This document shows positions 1 to 7,258 of a stretch of DNA of 64,000 nucleotides, one piece after another. Under the pieces are notes generated by a model, which saw nothing but the letters and a program-made list of their open reading frames with translations, searched no databases and was not told the origin of the DNA. This stretch comes from Nonomuraea sp. SBT364 (GTDB taxonomy: Bacteria > Actinomycetota > Actinomycetes > Streptosporangiales > Streptosporangiaceae): positions 1 to 64,000 of the forward strand of contig NZ_LAVL01000008.1 in the NCBI RefSeq assembly GCF_001083785.1, written 5' to 3'. The first letter of the stretch is position 1. Every line of letters starts with the position of its first letter. A program made the translations under genes and the position numbers.

Positions 1-972
1 CGGCATCCCGCTGGCCGCCGGGGCGACGGCCTGCGGGGCCGGGGTGGGAGCCGGGCCGGGGGCGCGTGACAGCCCGACGCCCACCACGGCCGCGACCACC
101 GCCGTGACCGCGACCACCGGCACCGCCCAGCCCGGTGCCGTCCAGCCCGGCACCACCGCGGAGCCCCCCTTCCCCGCTCCGGCGGCGGCCGCTTTCCCCG
201 CCCCGGCGGCGGCCGTGCCGTGAGTGGTCCAGGTGGCCGCTTCCCAGGTGAGGGGGAACAGGGCGATCGGGAGCGCGGACCGCAGCGTGGCGTTGAGGTC
301 CAGCAGCTCGGTGTGCGCCCGGGTGCAGCCCGGGCAGGAGGCCAGGTGCGCGCGGAGCGTCCGGGGCAGGCGGCCGTTCTTCTTGCGGACGACCGTCGCC
401 AGCGGCTCGGCGTACTCGCGGCACTCGGGGGCGCCGGTGACGTGGGCGGCCAGGTACGCCTTGCGCAGTCCTTCGCGGGCGCGGAAGGCCAGCACACCCA
501 CGTTGCCGGGGGTGATGCCGAGGATCTTGGCGACCCGCTCCGGCTCCTCGTCCTCGATCAGCGTGTGCCACAGCACGGTCTGCCAGCGCGGCGGCAGCGA
601 ACGGTAGGCGCGGGTGACGAGGTCGTCCGGCGGCTCGGGCCCGGCCGCCGTCAGCTCGTCCTCGCGGAACTCGCCGGTGAGGACCAGCCGCTGGTCGGAG
701 CGCGCCCACTCCGCCGCGGTGTTGCGCGCCACCGCGTACAGGTACGGCCGCCACCCGCCGGTCGGGCCGGCCGCGCCGGTGCGGACCGTCCGCAGGGTGC
801 GCGCGAACGCCTCGCTGGCCAGGTCCTCGGCGGTGTGCGGGTCGCGGCACAGGCGGCGGGCGAAGGCCAGGACGGCCGCGTGGTGCCGCTCGTACAGCTC
901 GGAGACGGCACGGCTGTCCCCGGCCCTGACCTGGCGGGTCAGGGCCGCGTCCGCGCTTTCCGGTCCGTTCAC
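1..972 (-). CDS. ECF sigma factor fused to zinc-finger anti-sigma domain and membrane anchor (3' end cut by window edge)
   Basis: Reading from a GTG at 972, the frame stays open for all 324 codons to the window edge. Residues about 10-90 look like sigma region 2 (AED at 48-50, then a WRPYLYAVARNTAAEW stretch) and about 118-175 like region 4 with a helix-turn-helix (RVAKILGITPGNVGV). A ZAS-type zinc motif H209-x3-C213-x2-C216 follows, then an Ala/Gly linker and one predicted membrane segment near 283-301. Sigma and anti-sigma functions therefore seem joined in one polypeptide, a known but uncommon actinobacterial arrangement. The GTG lies directly after the TAA (973-975) of the upstream protease gene, so the two are probably co-transcribed. 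The extracytoplasmic sensor part, if any, lies outside the window. Confidence 0.85.
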   Translation of the reverse strand, partial: MNGPESADAALTRQVRAGDSRAVSELYERHHAAVLAFARRLCRDPHTAEDLASEAFARTLRTVRTGAAGPTGGWRPYLYAVARNTAAEWARSDQRLVLTGEFREDELTAAGPEPPDDLVTRAYRSLPPRWQTVLWHTLIEDEEPERVAKILGITPGNVGVLAFRAREGLRKAYLAAHVTGAPECREYAEPLATVVRKKNGRLPRTLRAHLASCPGCTRAHTELLDLNATLRSALPIALFPLTWEAATWTTHGTAAAGAGKAAAAGAGKGGSAVVPGWTAPGWAVPVVAVTAVVAAVVGVGLSRAPGPAPTPAPQAVAPAASGMP

Positions 973-2679
973 TTACCTAATTATGAATTTGAGTGATTTC
1001 TTGGGATATGCAGCCTTCGCGTGCACGTTGGCGTTCTTCGTGGGGGAGGCGACGAGGCGGGTGGCCCTCGTGGTCGCGCTCTTCAGCGTCACGGCGCCGC
1101 CCGGCTGGCGTTCGAGCAGCCAGCGCTGTCCCTTGCTCGCCTTCCCGCACGCGGCCAGGACGACCGAGCGCTTGCCACCGTTGACCCGGCCCAGCGCCAG
1201 GCAGCGGTCCCGGTGGCGCACCTGCACGGTCTTGCCGACGGGCACGACCCGCCACGTCGTCCCGCACGAGCCGAGCCGGACCCGGGTCCGGGTGGCGGTC
1301 AGGCAGGTGCCGTACGAGCTCTTGAAACGGACATTGCGGGCGGGCGCGGGAGGCTCGACCGGGTCGAGCGTCCCGACCGGGGTCCGGGCCCCGTCCGGCG
1401 ACGGCGTCCTGGTCGGCGACGGTGTCCCGGCCGGTTGCGGGGACGTGGCAGGCGTGGCCGCCGGAGCGCTCGTCGGGGCGCTCGTCGGGGCGGGGGAGGC
1501 GGCGGCCTTGACGCCCAGCAGCTCAGCCACGAACGCGGCCTTGCCCTCGCTCACCACCGGCGCGCCGTCCCGGTTGTCCTTGACGGCCAGCTTCCCGCCG
1601 GCGCGCGCGGCGAAGCCGGTCTGCTCCTGGCCCGCCTGCGGCAGCCACTGCTGTGACCGGTCCCGCTGCACACACGGGCGGGTCACCACTGTGCCGGCTC
1701 CTGTGCCGGGCGTCGTCAGGCAGTGGCCGGTCGCGGCGTTGCGGATCGTCAGGTAGCCGTCGGCGTCGATGCTCCGCTGCCACGTCTGCGCCGCGCTCGG
1801 CGCGCACGCGCGCTGCACGACCTGCGCCGCGCCGCCGTCCAGGCACCTGCCGCCGTCGACCACCCTGATGCGGAACTCCCAGGTGGGGCTCGGCCGGTCC
1901 TGGATCAGGTACGGGCTGAACGCGACGTTCCTGATCTTGTCCAGCGGCGGCTGCCGTACCGGCGTCGGCTCGAAGTAGCGGAAGTCGTCGATCCGGCACG
2001 AGTCGAGGTGGTAGTTGGAGGCCAGGTCGCTCGTGCATTCCTTCCTGCTGCCCATGTCGCGGCAGACCGGGTCGTTGCCGTTCGGGGCGCCTCCGTCGCA
2101 GTGCGAGAGGCCGAAGCTGTGGATGAGCTCGTGGGTGAGCCCGGCCTCGCTCCAGCACCAGCGCGGCAGGATGGCGTTGCCGGTGCTGAGCCCGGCGTTG
2201 GCGCCGCCGCCGGTGCACGAGTCGGTGATCTCGTTGTCCCGGACGAGATACAGCGGTTTGACCCGGTTGGTCTGCCACAGCTTGCGCACCAGAGCCGGCT
2301 GGGCGGCGAGGTTCTCGCCGAACGCCTTGCCCATCTCGGCCCGGTTGCGGCCCTTGGCGAACGGCAGCTTCGCCACGATCGGGCGGCAGTCGCCGTCCTG
2401 CGCGAACCGCAGCCGCCGCGAGACGCCGAACCGCCGCGCACTGGAGTCGATCGTCTGGTCGGTCTCCCAGATCGTGTTCAGCAGCGCGGCGCCGTCAGTG
2501 TCGTACGCGTCCTGTCCGGGCTGGTGGACGTAGATCGGCAGCACCCATCCCTTGTCCGGTGCGTCCGTTCCGTCGCAGGCGAACCGGGCCTGCGGCGCCG
2601 CCGCGGCGGCGGGCACGGGAATGGCCAGGGCGCCCGCCGCCATGGCCAGCAGCATCAGGATGGACCTGATCGCGTTCAT
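973..2679 (-). CDS. Secreted zinc metalloprotease with ricin-type lectin repeats
   Basis: Encodes 568 aa. The ATG at 2679 is preferred over an in-frame ATG five codons upstream because AAAGGAG precedes it at good spacing. A Sec signal peptide covers about residues 1-28. The metzincin-like zinc site HELIHSFGLSHCD is at about 183-195, with E184 as the expected catalytic base. Cysteine-rich repeats with QxW-like ends (AAQTWQRS, RSQQWLP, KGQRWLLE) at about 275-375 and 455-565 resemble ricin B beta-trefoil lectin domains, separated by a Pro/Ser/Thr-rich linker near 395-440. Such proteins are exported and probably cleave glycosylated or cell-wall targets; the substrate is unknown. The stop abuts the GTG of the downstream sigma/anti-sigma gene, suggesting a shared transcript. 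Confidence 0.85.
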   Translation of the reverse strand: MNAIRSILMLLAMAAGALAIPVPAAAAAPQARFACDGTDAPDKGWVLPIYVHQPGQDAYDTDGAALLNTIWETDQTIDSSARRFGVSRRLRFAQDGDCRPIVAKLPFAKGRNRAEMGKAFGENLAAQPALVRKLWQTNRVKPLYLVRDNEITDSCTGGGANAGLSTGNAILPRWCWSEAGLTHELIHSFGLSHCDGGAPNGNDPVCRDMGSRKECTSDLASNYHLDSCRIDDFRYFEPTPVRQPPLDKIRNVAFSPYLIQDRPSPTWEFRIRVVDGGRCLDGGAAQVVQRACAPSAAQTWQRSIDADGYLTIRNAATGHCLTTPGTGAGTVVTRPCVQRDRSQQWLPQAGQEQTGFAARAGGKLAVKDNRDGAPVVSEGKAAFVAELLGVKAAASPAPTSAPTSAPAATPATSPQPAGTPSPTRTPSPDGARTPVGTLDPVEPPAPARNVRFKSSYGTCLTATRTRVRLGSCGTTWRVVPVGKTVQVRHRDRCLALGRVNGGKRSVVLAACGKASKGQRWLLERQPGGAVTLKSATTRATRLVASPTKNANVHAKAAYPKKSLKFIIR

Positions 2680-2744
2680 CCGAACTCCTTTCACTCAACG
2701 AGGAAGGAGTCAGGCGGCCCGCCTGGATTACGCGACTTCGAGAA

Positions 2745-3341
2745 TTATTTCGCGCCGCGGACCTTGGCGTAGTGGCGGGCGGCCCGGGCCCGGTTGCCGC
2801 AGCCGCCCGAGCACCATTCGCGCCGTGGGGCGTCGCGGACGAAGTACAGCACGCAGCCGGGGCCCTGGCAGGCGCGCAGGTCGTGGCGCGCCGGCCCGGC
2901 GAACAGGGCGACGGCAGCCTGGGCCAGCGCGGAGAGCGCGGCCGCGACCGGGCGGCCGGCGGTGTTCACCGTCAGGTGCGGCTCGGGGCCGGTGCGCAGC
3001 TCGCGCCAGTGCGGGGCGCGGGCGGCGTGGCGGTTGAGCGTCGCGACCGTGTCCGGGGCGGGGTCGTGGCCGGCCACCGTGGCGGCCGCGAGGGCGCGGA
3101 TGACGTCCCGCAGCTCTCTGGCGTGGCGCAGATCGCCTTCGGTCACGTCCTGAAGGTCGGCGTCCGAGAGGGGGACGGTCAGTCTGGCGCGCAGGTCGCG
3201 CAGCCACGCGGCAAGGTGCTCGACGGTGTCCAGGCCGTCCTTGACCTGGCCGCGCACCGCGTAGGTCGTGTTGCCGAGCTCGATCGGCGGCAGCTCCCCG
3301 AGCTGGGGAGCGCCTCCACCGGTGAGGTGTGCCACATCCAC
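2745..3341 (-). CDS. ABATE-domain / CGNR zinc-finger transcriptional regulator
   Basis: Encodes 198 aa. The N-terminal two thirds match the ABATE (stress-induced regulator) fold, and the C-terminus has the CGNR zinc finger: C-x4-C (CQGPGC) and C-x3-C (CSGGC) followed by GNRARAARHYAKVR. These proteins are taken to be DNA-binding regulators, often next to detoxification genes. It is divergent from the VOC/PNPOx/ferredoxin operon at 3443, with three TTCTAACG copies in between, so it is the natural candidate regulator of that operon and of itself. The GTG at 3341 has no clear Shine-Dalgarno and lies 3 nt from the first TTCTAACG, so the start is only moderately certain. Confidence 0.8.
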   Translation of the reverse strand: MDVAHLTGGGAPQLGELPPIELGNTTYAVRGQVKDGLDTVEHLAAWLRDLRARLTVPLSDADLQDVTEGDLRHARELRDVIRALAAATVAGHDPAPDTVATLNRHAARAPHWRELRTGPEPHLTVNTAGRPVAAALSALAQAAVALFAGPARHDLRACQGPGCVLYFVRDAPRREWCSGGCGNRARAARHYAKVRGAK

Positions 3342-3343
3342 TC

Positions 3344-3424
3344 TTCTAACGCTACCCGCCGCTTGACACCGTAAGAACCCTCCGCCATATTTCTAACGGT
3401 TACCAGAGCTTCCAATCGTTAGAA
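3344..3424. promoter_or_regulatory. Triple TTCTAACG operator between CGNR regulator and VOC operon
   Basis: The 8-mer TTCTAACG occurs at 3344-3351 and 3391-3398, and its reverse complement CGTTAGAA at 3417-3424. The last two form an inverted pair over 34 bp. The whole divergent promoter region is covered. Binding by the CGNR protein is inferred from position. Confidence 0.6.
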
Positions 3425-3442
3425 TTGTCTCGGAGGACTCGT

Positions 3443-3895
3443 ATGAGCGCACCGGCCCTGCGGACCGGGCATGTCGGCCTGAACGTCACCGACCTGGCCC
3501 GCTCCACCGCCTTCTACCGGCAGGTCTTCGATTTCGAGGTCTTCGGCGAGCAGACGGACGGGGACCGCAGATACGCCTTCCTCGGGCGGGACGGCACCCT
3601 GGTGGTCACCCTGTGGCAGCAGAGCGGCGGCACGTTCGCCGTGGACCGGCCGGGGCTGCACCATCTGTCGTTCCAGGTGCCCGACATCGAGGCGGTCCGC
3701 CGCGCCGAGGCCACGCTGCGCGGCCTGGGCGTCCAGCCGCTGCACGACGGCGTCGTGCCGCACGGGGAGGGCGCCTCGTCCGGCGGCGTGTTCTTCACCG
3801 ACCCGGACGGCATCCGCCTGGAGATCTTCGCGCCGACCGGCGCCGACACCGCACCCGCGCCCACGCAGGGCGCTCCGACGTGCGGCTTCTTCTGA
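3443..3895 (+). CDS. VOC-family (glyoxalase/bleomycin resistance-like) protein
   Basis: Encodes 150 aa. ATG 3443 is chosen because GGAGG sits 6 nt upstream; a TTG 18 nt earlier lacks this. Two beta-alpha-beta-beta-beta modules are visible: one opening with GHVGLNVTDLARSTAFYRQ and the second with LHHLSFQVPDIEAV, ending in FFTDPDGIRLEIF. Likely metal-binding positions are H near residue 10, H near 73 and E near 127. The family includes lyases, dioxygenases and drug-binding proteins, so the reaction cannot be fixed. It is first gene of an operon with a PNPOx-like protein, ferredoxin and NTF2-like protein, under the putative CGNR operator, which suggests a xenobiotic or electrophile response. Confidence 0.85.
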   Translation: MSAPALRTGHVGLNVTDLARSTAFYRQVFDFEVFGEQTDGDRRYAFLGRDGTLVVTLWQQSGGTFAVDRPGLHHLSFQVPDIEAVRRAEATLRGLGVQPLHDGVVPHGEGASSGGVFFTDPDGIRLEIFAPTGADTAPAPTQGAPTCGFF

Positions 3896-3956
3896 CAGTC
3901 CGCATCCGGGTCCGGGCCGCGCAGTGCGGCCCGGCCGGTCACGAAAGGAAGCGACC

Positions 3957-4862
3957 GTGCTCCACCAGGGCGAACACGCGGTGCAGCGCAGGGCCGGTCT
4001 GACCACCGGCGGATGGGGATCGGCCGGAGTCGGCGCGGTCATCCCGCCGGTGGCCGCGGACTTCCTGCGCCTGCAGCGTCTTGCGGTGATCGCGGCCGCC
4101 GACGACACCGGCGCGGCCTGGGCCGGTCTGATCGCCGGTCCGCCCGGGTTCGTCACCGCCCCCGACGACCGCACCGTCGTCACCGACCGGCTGCCCGGCG
4201 CGGGCGATCCGCTCGCCGGCCTGTTCGAGGCCGAGCGGGACGTCGGCATGCTCGTGATCGAGCCGGCCGGGCGCAGGCGGATGCGGGTCAACGGCCGGGC
4301 CGTCAGGGACGGCGACCGGCTCGTGACGCACACCCAGCAGGTGTACGCCAACTGCCCGAAATACCTTCAGACCCGTACGTATGTCGACGAGCCGCCTCCG
4401 GCGGGCAGGACGGCGGCCGTCACCCACGAGCTGACCGCCGACCAGCAGCGGTGGATCACCGCGGCCGACACCTTCTTCGTCGGCACCTACGCGGCGGGAC
4501 AGGGCGCCGACGCGTCCCATCGCGGCGGCAACCCCGGGTTCGTCGCCGTCACCGGCGACCGGCGGCTCACCTGGCCCGACTACACGGGCAACTCCATGTT
4601 CATGACGCTGGGCAACCTCGCGCTCGAACCCCGCTGCGGTCTGCTCTTCCTCGACTGGGACAGTGGGAACACGCTGCAGCTGACCGGCCGCGCCCACGTC
4701 GACTGGGACCCCGGCCGGGCCGCCGCCGTGCCCGGCGCCCATCGGCTGGTCGACTTCGACGTCGAGCAGGCCGTACAGATCACCGGAGGGCTGCCGCAAC
4801 GCTGGTCGTTCGGCAAGTTCTCCCGCTTCAACCCGGCGCGGACCGTGGAGAGGAGACCGTGA
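3957..4862 (+). CDS. Pyridoxamine 5'-phosphate oxidase-like split-barrel flavoprotein
   Basis: Encodes 301 aa. GTG 3957 follows AAAGGAAG at good spacing. Residues about 35-110 and 165-275 both resemble halves of the PNPOx split-barrel (flavin- or F420-binding) fold, for example GNPGFVAVTGDRRLTWPDYTGNSMF and LEPRCGLLFLDWDSGNTLQLTGRAHV. Long proteins of this type often accept electrons from a ferredoxin. That fits here: the TGA (4860-4862) overlaps the ATG of the [3Fe-4S] ferredoxin by one base, so the two are translationally coupled. The substrate is unknown; reduction or oxidation of a small electrophile is a guess. Confidence 0.8.
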   Translation: MLHQGEHAVQRRAGLTTGGWGSAGVGAVIPPVAADFLRLQRLAVIAAADDTGAAWAGLIAGPPGFVTAPDDRTVVTDRLPGAGDPLAGLFEAERDVGMLVIEPAGRRRMRVNGRAVRDGDRLVTHTQQVYANCPKYLQTRTYVDEPPPAGRTAAVTHELTADQQRWITAADTFFVGTYAAGQGADASHRGGNPGFVAVTGDRRLTWPDYTGNSMFMTLGNLALEPRCGLLFLDWDSGNTLQLTGRAHVDWDPGRAAAVPGAHRLVDFDVEQAVQITGGLPQRWSFGKFSRFNPARTVERRP

Positions 4863-5053
4863 TGCGCGTCCACGTCGACATGGCCCTGTGCCAGACCCAC
4901 GCCCAATGCGTGTTCGCCGCCCCGGAGGTGTTCGGCCTCGACGATGACGACGAACTGGTGTACGAGGCGGCGCCCGGTGACGACGCCTGGCCCGCCGTCG
5001 AGGAGGCCGCCCGCGCCTGCCCCGTACAAGCGATCTTTCCCGACGCGGACTGA
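4862..5053 (+). CDS. [3Fe-4S] ferredoxin
   Basis: Encodes 63 aa. The cluster ligands fit the actinobacterial single-cluster pattern: C10-x2-H13-x2-C16, then RACP near residue 54. The second position of a four-Cys motif is His (CQTHAQC), typical of 3Fe-4S ferredoxins that serve P450s and other oxygenases. No P450 gene lies in the window. Because it overlaps the flavoprotein gene by one base, that protein is the likely redox partner. Confidence 0.88.
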   Translation: MRVHVDMALCQTHAQCVFAAPEVFGLDDDDELVYEAAPGDDAWPAVEEAARACPVQAIFPDAD

Positions 5054-5086
5054 CCCCGCGCCCGGCGCCCACATCGAGGAGCACAG

Positions 5087-5542
5087 ATGACCCGCCCGCC
5101 CGTCCCGCCCTTCACCGAAGAGAGCGCCCGAGCCAAGGTGCAGGCCGCCGAGGACGCCTGGAACACCCGCGACCCGCAGCGCGTGGCACTCGCCTACACG
5201 CCCGACTCGATCTGGCGCAACCGCGACGAGTTCGCCACCGGCAGGGACGAGATCGTCGCCTTCCTGACCCGCAAGTGGGACAGGGAGCTCGACTACGCGC
5301 TCCGCAAGGAACTCTGGGCCTTCACCGGTGACCGGATCGCCGTCCGCTTCCAGTACGAATGGCATGACGACGGCGGCCGGTGGTGGCGCAGCTACGGCAA
5401 CGAGCTCTGGGAGTTCGACGCGGACGGGCTGATGCGGCGGCGCGAGGCGAGCATCAACGACCTCCCGATCACCGAGGAGCAACGCCGGATCTTCGGCCCG
5501 CGCCGGGACGACGAACGGGGCGTGTCCTTCCCGCTCGCCTGA
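5087..5542 (+). CDS. NTF2-like protein (DUF1348 type)
   Basis: Encodes 151 aa with GAGGAG-like ribosome site before ATG 5087. The sequence is characteristic: [22 protein letters not shown] near 25-45, [13 protein letters not shown] and [18 protein letters not shown]. This is the SnoaL/NTF2 cone fold in its DUF1348 form. Members are small cytoplasmic proteins of unknown reaction. It ends the operon begun at 3443, 33 nt after the ferredoxin, so it probably acts in the same response. Confidence 0.85.
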   Translation: MTRPPVPPFTEESARAKVQAAEDAWNTRDPQRVALAYTPDSIWRNRDEFATGRDEIVAFLTRKWDRELDYALRKELWAFTGDRIAVRFQYEWHDDGGRWWRSYGNELWEFDADGLMRRREASINDLPITEEQRRIFGPRRDDERGVSFPLA

Positions 5543-5611
5543 ATTTCATGAAATAGCCCGCATTTCCGGCTGGTTGACCTCGTGAAGAGATCACGCGAGT
5601 CAGGAGATGGG

Positions 5612-5974
5612 ATGACATCACCGGGCGATCCGTTCAGCACAGGTGGCGACCAGGAACTCGGCCGGCTGCTGGACCGCTTCCAGCAGGACGTGGCCGCGAT
5701 CGAGGGGTTGAGCGGCAGGATGGCGGCGGTCAAGGGCCGGGGCGAGGCGGCGCAGGGCCGGGTGGTGGCCGAGGCGACCCAGACCGGGGCGCTCTGCGGG
5801 CTCACCATCGACCCGCGCGCCATGCGGCTCGGCTCCGCGGAGCTGGCGGCGGCGGTCCTCGAAGCGGCGGGGAATGCCGCGCGGGCCGCCGAACGGGAGG
5901 CGGGTGACCTGGTGGCCCCGTTCCTCGCCGGCACCGTGCTGGACGGCGAGGACGGCGGGACGCGGCGATCTTGA
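5612..5974 (+). CDS. YbaB/EbfC-like protein of WXG trio
   Basis: Encodes 120 aa from ATG 5612 with AGGAGA just upstream; a GTG at 5582 is a weaker choice. The pattern of a helical N-terminus (LGRLLDRFQQDVAAIEGLSGRM), a small beta sheet (GRVVAEATQTGALCGLTIDP) and a C-terminal helix (SAELAAAVLEAAGNAARAAERE) matches the YbaB/EbfC fold. Actinobacteria carry many such paralogues beside WXG100/ESX-type genes, as here, where they are probably accessory or chaperone-like rather than nucleoid proteins. It overlaps the next gene by 4 nt (TTGA). Confidence 0.7.
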   Translation: MTSPGDPFSTGGDQELGRLLDRFQQDVAAIEGLSGRMAAVKGRGEAAQGRVVAEATQTGALCGLTIDPRAMRLGSAELAAAVLEAAGNAARAAEREAGDLVAPFLAGTVLDGEDGGTRRS

Positions 5975-6876
5975 GGGTCAACCCCGGCCGCGCGAGCATC
6001 TACGGGTTCGGCGCCCTCGGCATCGCGGGCTTCGTCTTCAAGATGCTGGCCGTCGACTACCCGGAGGGTGACCCGGCCAAGGCCCGCCAGGCCGCCGCGG
6101 TGTGGGCCCGGCTGGCCGAGCGCGTCGAGCAGAGCCCGGACAAGACGTTCGCCGCCGCCGGGTCGGTGTGGCGGAAGAACAGCGGGGACGGGGTGGACGC
6201 CTTCAAGACGGCGGTCACCTCGGGCCTGTATCCGCAGCCGCCCAAGGCCGGCTACGCCGCCCAGCTCGCCCAGCGTTGCCGGCAGAACAGCCGGGCCTGC
6301 GCCGAATACGCCGAGGTGATCGAGACGGCGCGGCACACGTACTGGACGCTGGCCCTGGCCAACTTCGCGAGCTTCATCTTCATCACCACCTTCCCCTGGC
6401 AGGCCGGGACGGCGTACCAGATCACCCAGTTCCTGATGCGGCGGGCGCAGGCGGGGATGCTGGCCAAGCTGCTGGAGCACAGCGTCGCCAGGATCGTGCT
6501 GAGCAAGCTGACGGAGTACACGATCGGCAGCGTCTTCTTCGCGGCCGGGGACGTGAGCGTGGTCGCCGGCGTGAAGGCGCTGCGGGGGGACGACCCCGGA
6601 TCGCTCCAGGAGAACGCGACGCAGGCGCTCAAGGAGTTCGCCGCCTCCGTCGCCTTCTACGGCGCGTACGACGCCGCCGCGCCCCTGGCCGCCAAGATCA
6701 GCCAGAACGCCGACGTCCGGGCCTTCCTGAGCCGGCTGGCCGGAGGCTCGCTCGGCTACGGCCCCTCCTACGACGCCATGAACGGGCAGGAGGGCGCCGA
6801 GCTGATCCCGACGTGGAAGGAGACGCTGGGCCGGGCGCTCCTGTACTTCACGATGGCGCACAAACCCGCGGGCTGA
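5971..6876 (+). CDS. WXG100-like membrane protein
   Basis: Encodes 301 aa from a TTG at 5971 that overlaps the previous stop. Residues about 28-125 form a helical region resembling the WXG100-like N-terminus of CpnT-type proteins (DYPEGDPAKARQAAAVWARLA, then SVWRKNSGDGVDAF). Hydrophobic stretches near 123-145 and 180-200 and a helical C-terminus with NADVRAFLSRLAGGSLGYGPSYDAM follow. There is no recognisable nuclease, ADP-ribosyl or NADase toxin domain, and no immunity gene I can identify. It may be a secretion-associated scaffold or a toxin carrier lacking its toxin. The call rests on fold pattern only. Confidence 0.6.
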   Translation: MRVNPGRASIYGFGALGIAGFVFKMLAVDYPEGDPAKARQAAAVWARLAERVEQSPDKTFAAAGSVWRKNSGDGVDAFKTAVTSGLYPQPPKAGYAAQLAQRCRQNSRACAEYAEVIETARHTYWTLALANFASFIFITTFPWQAGTAYQITQFLMRRAQAGMLAKLLEHSVARIVLSKLTEYTIGSVFFAAGDVSVVAGVKALRGDDPGSLQENATQALKEFAASVAFYGAYDAAAPLAAKISQNADVRAFLSRLAGGSLGYGPSYDAMNGQEGAELIPTWKETLGRALLYFTMAHKPAG

Positions 6877-6885
6877 GAGGACGGC

Positions 6886-7245
6886 ATGGACATCCACAAG
6901 CATGTGATCCGATCGGCGGCGGAGGCGTTCGATCTTGAGCGGGAGGAGCTCGGGCGGTTCGTCGGCGAGGTGGCCGGGGAACTGGAGGCCATCGGCGCCT
7001 TCTGGGGCGACGACGACCTCGGCGTCACCTTCGTCAAGGGGGAGGGCGGCGGGTCCGGGTACGAGGCGGTCACCGGTCAGCTCATGGCGGGCGCCGACGT
7101 GCTCGTGAACGCGCACAGGGAGATCGCCGGGCGGCTGGGCCTCATGAAGGACAACGTCCAGGTGGGGGACTGGAACCTGGTCGCCGTCATCCTCTCGCGG
7201 CTGCCGCCCGCCGACCCGGACCGCCCCGTCTGGGGTACGCGCTGA
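6886..7245 (+). CDS. Small WXG100-like protein
   Basis: Encodes 119 aa, 9 nt after the preceding gene, with GAGAGGACGGC before the ATG. It is a mostly helical protein with a turn FWGDDDLGVTFVKG near residues 44-57, the usual place of the W-G turn in ESX substrates, and a second amphipathic helix. Together with the YbaB-like and membrane WXG-like genes it forms a compact operon. No EccC-type ATPase is nearby, so secretion would have to be provided elsewhere. Confidence 0.6.
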   Translation: MDIHKHVIRSAAEAFDLEREELGRFVGEVAGELEAIGAFWGDDDLGVTFVKGEGGGSGYEAVTGQLMAGADVLVNAHREIAGRLGLMKDNVQVGDWNLVAVILSRLPPADPDRPVWGTR

Positions 7246-7258
7246 ACCGGCCGCCGGG

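Noticed and set aside
220-1756. Long plus-strand open frames over the left end
   Set aside because: They are antisense shadows of the sigma and metalloprotease genes. Their translations are Arg/Gly/Ala-rich without domain signals, while the minus strand gives clear sigma, ZAS and HExxH motifs.
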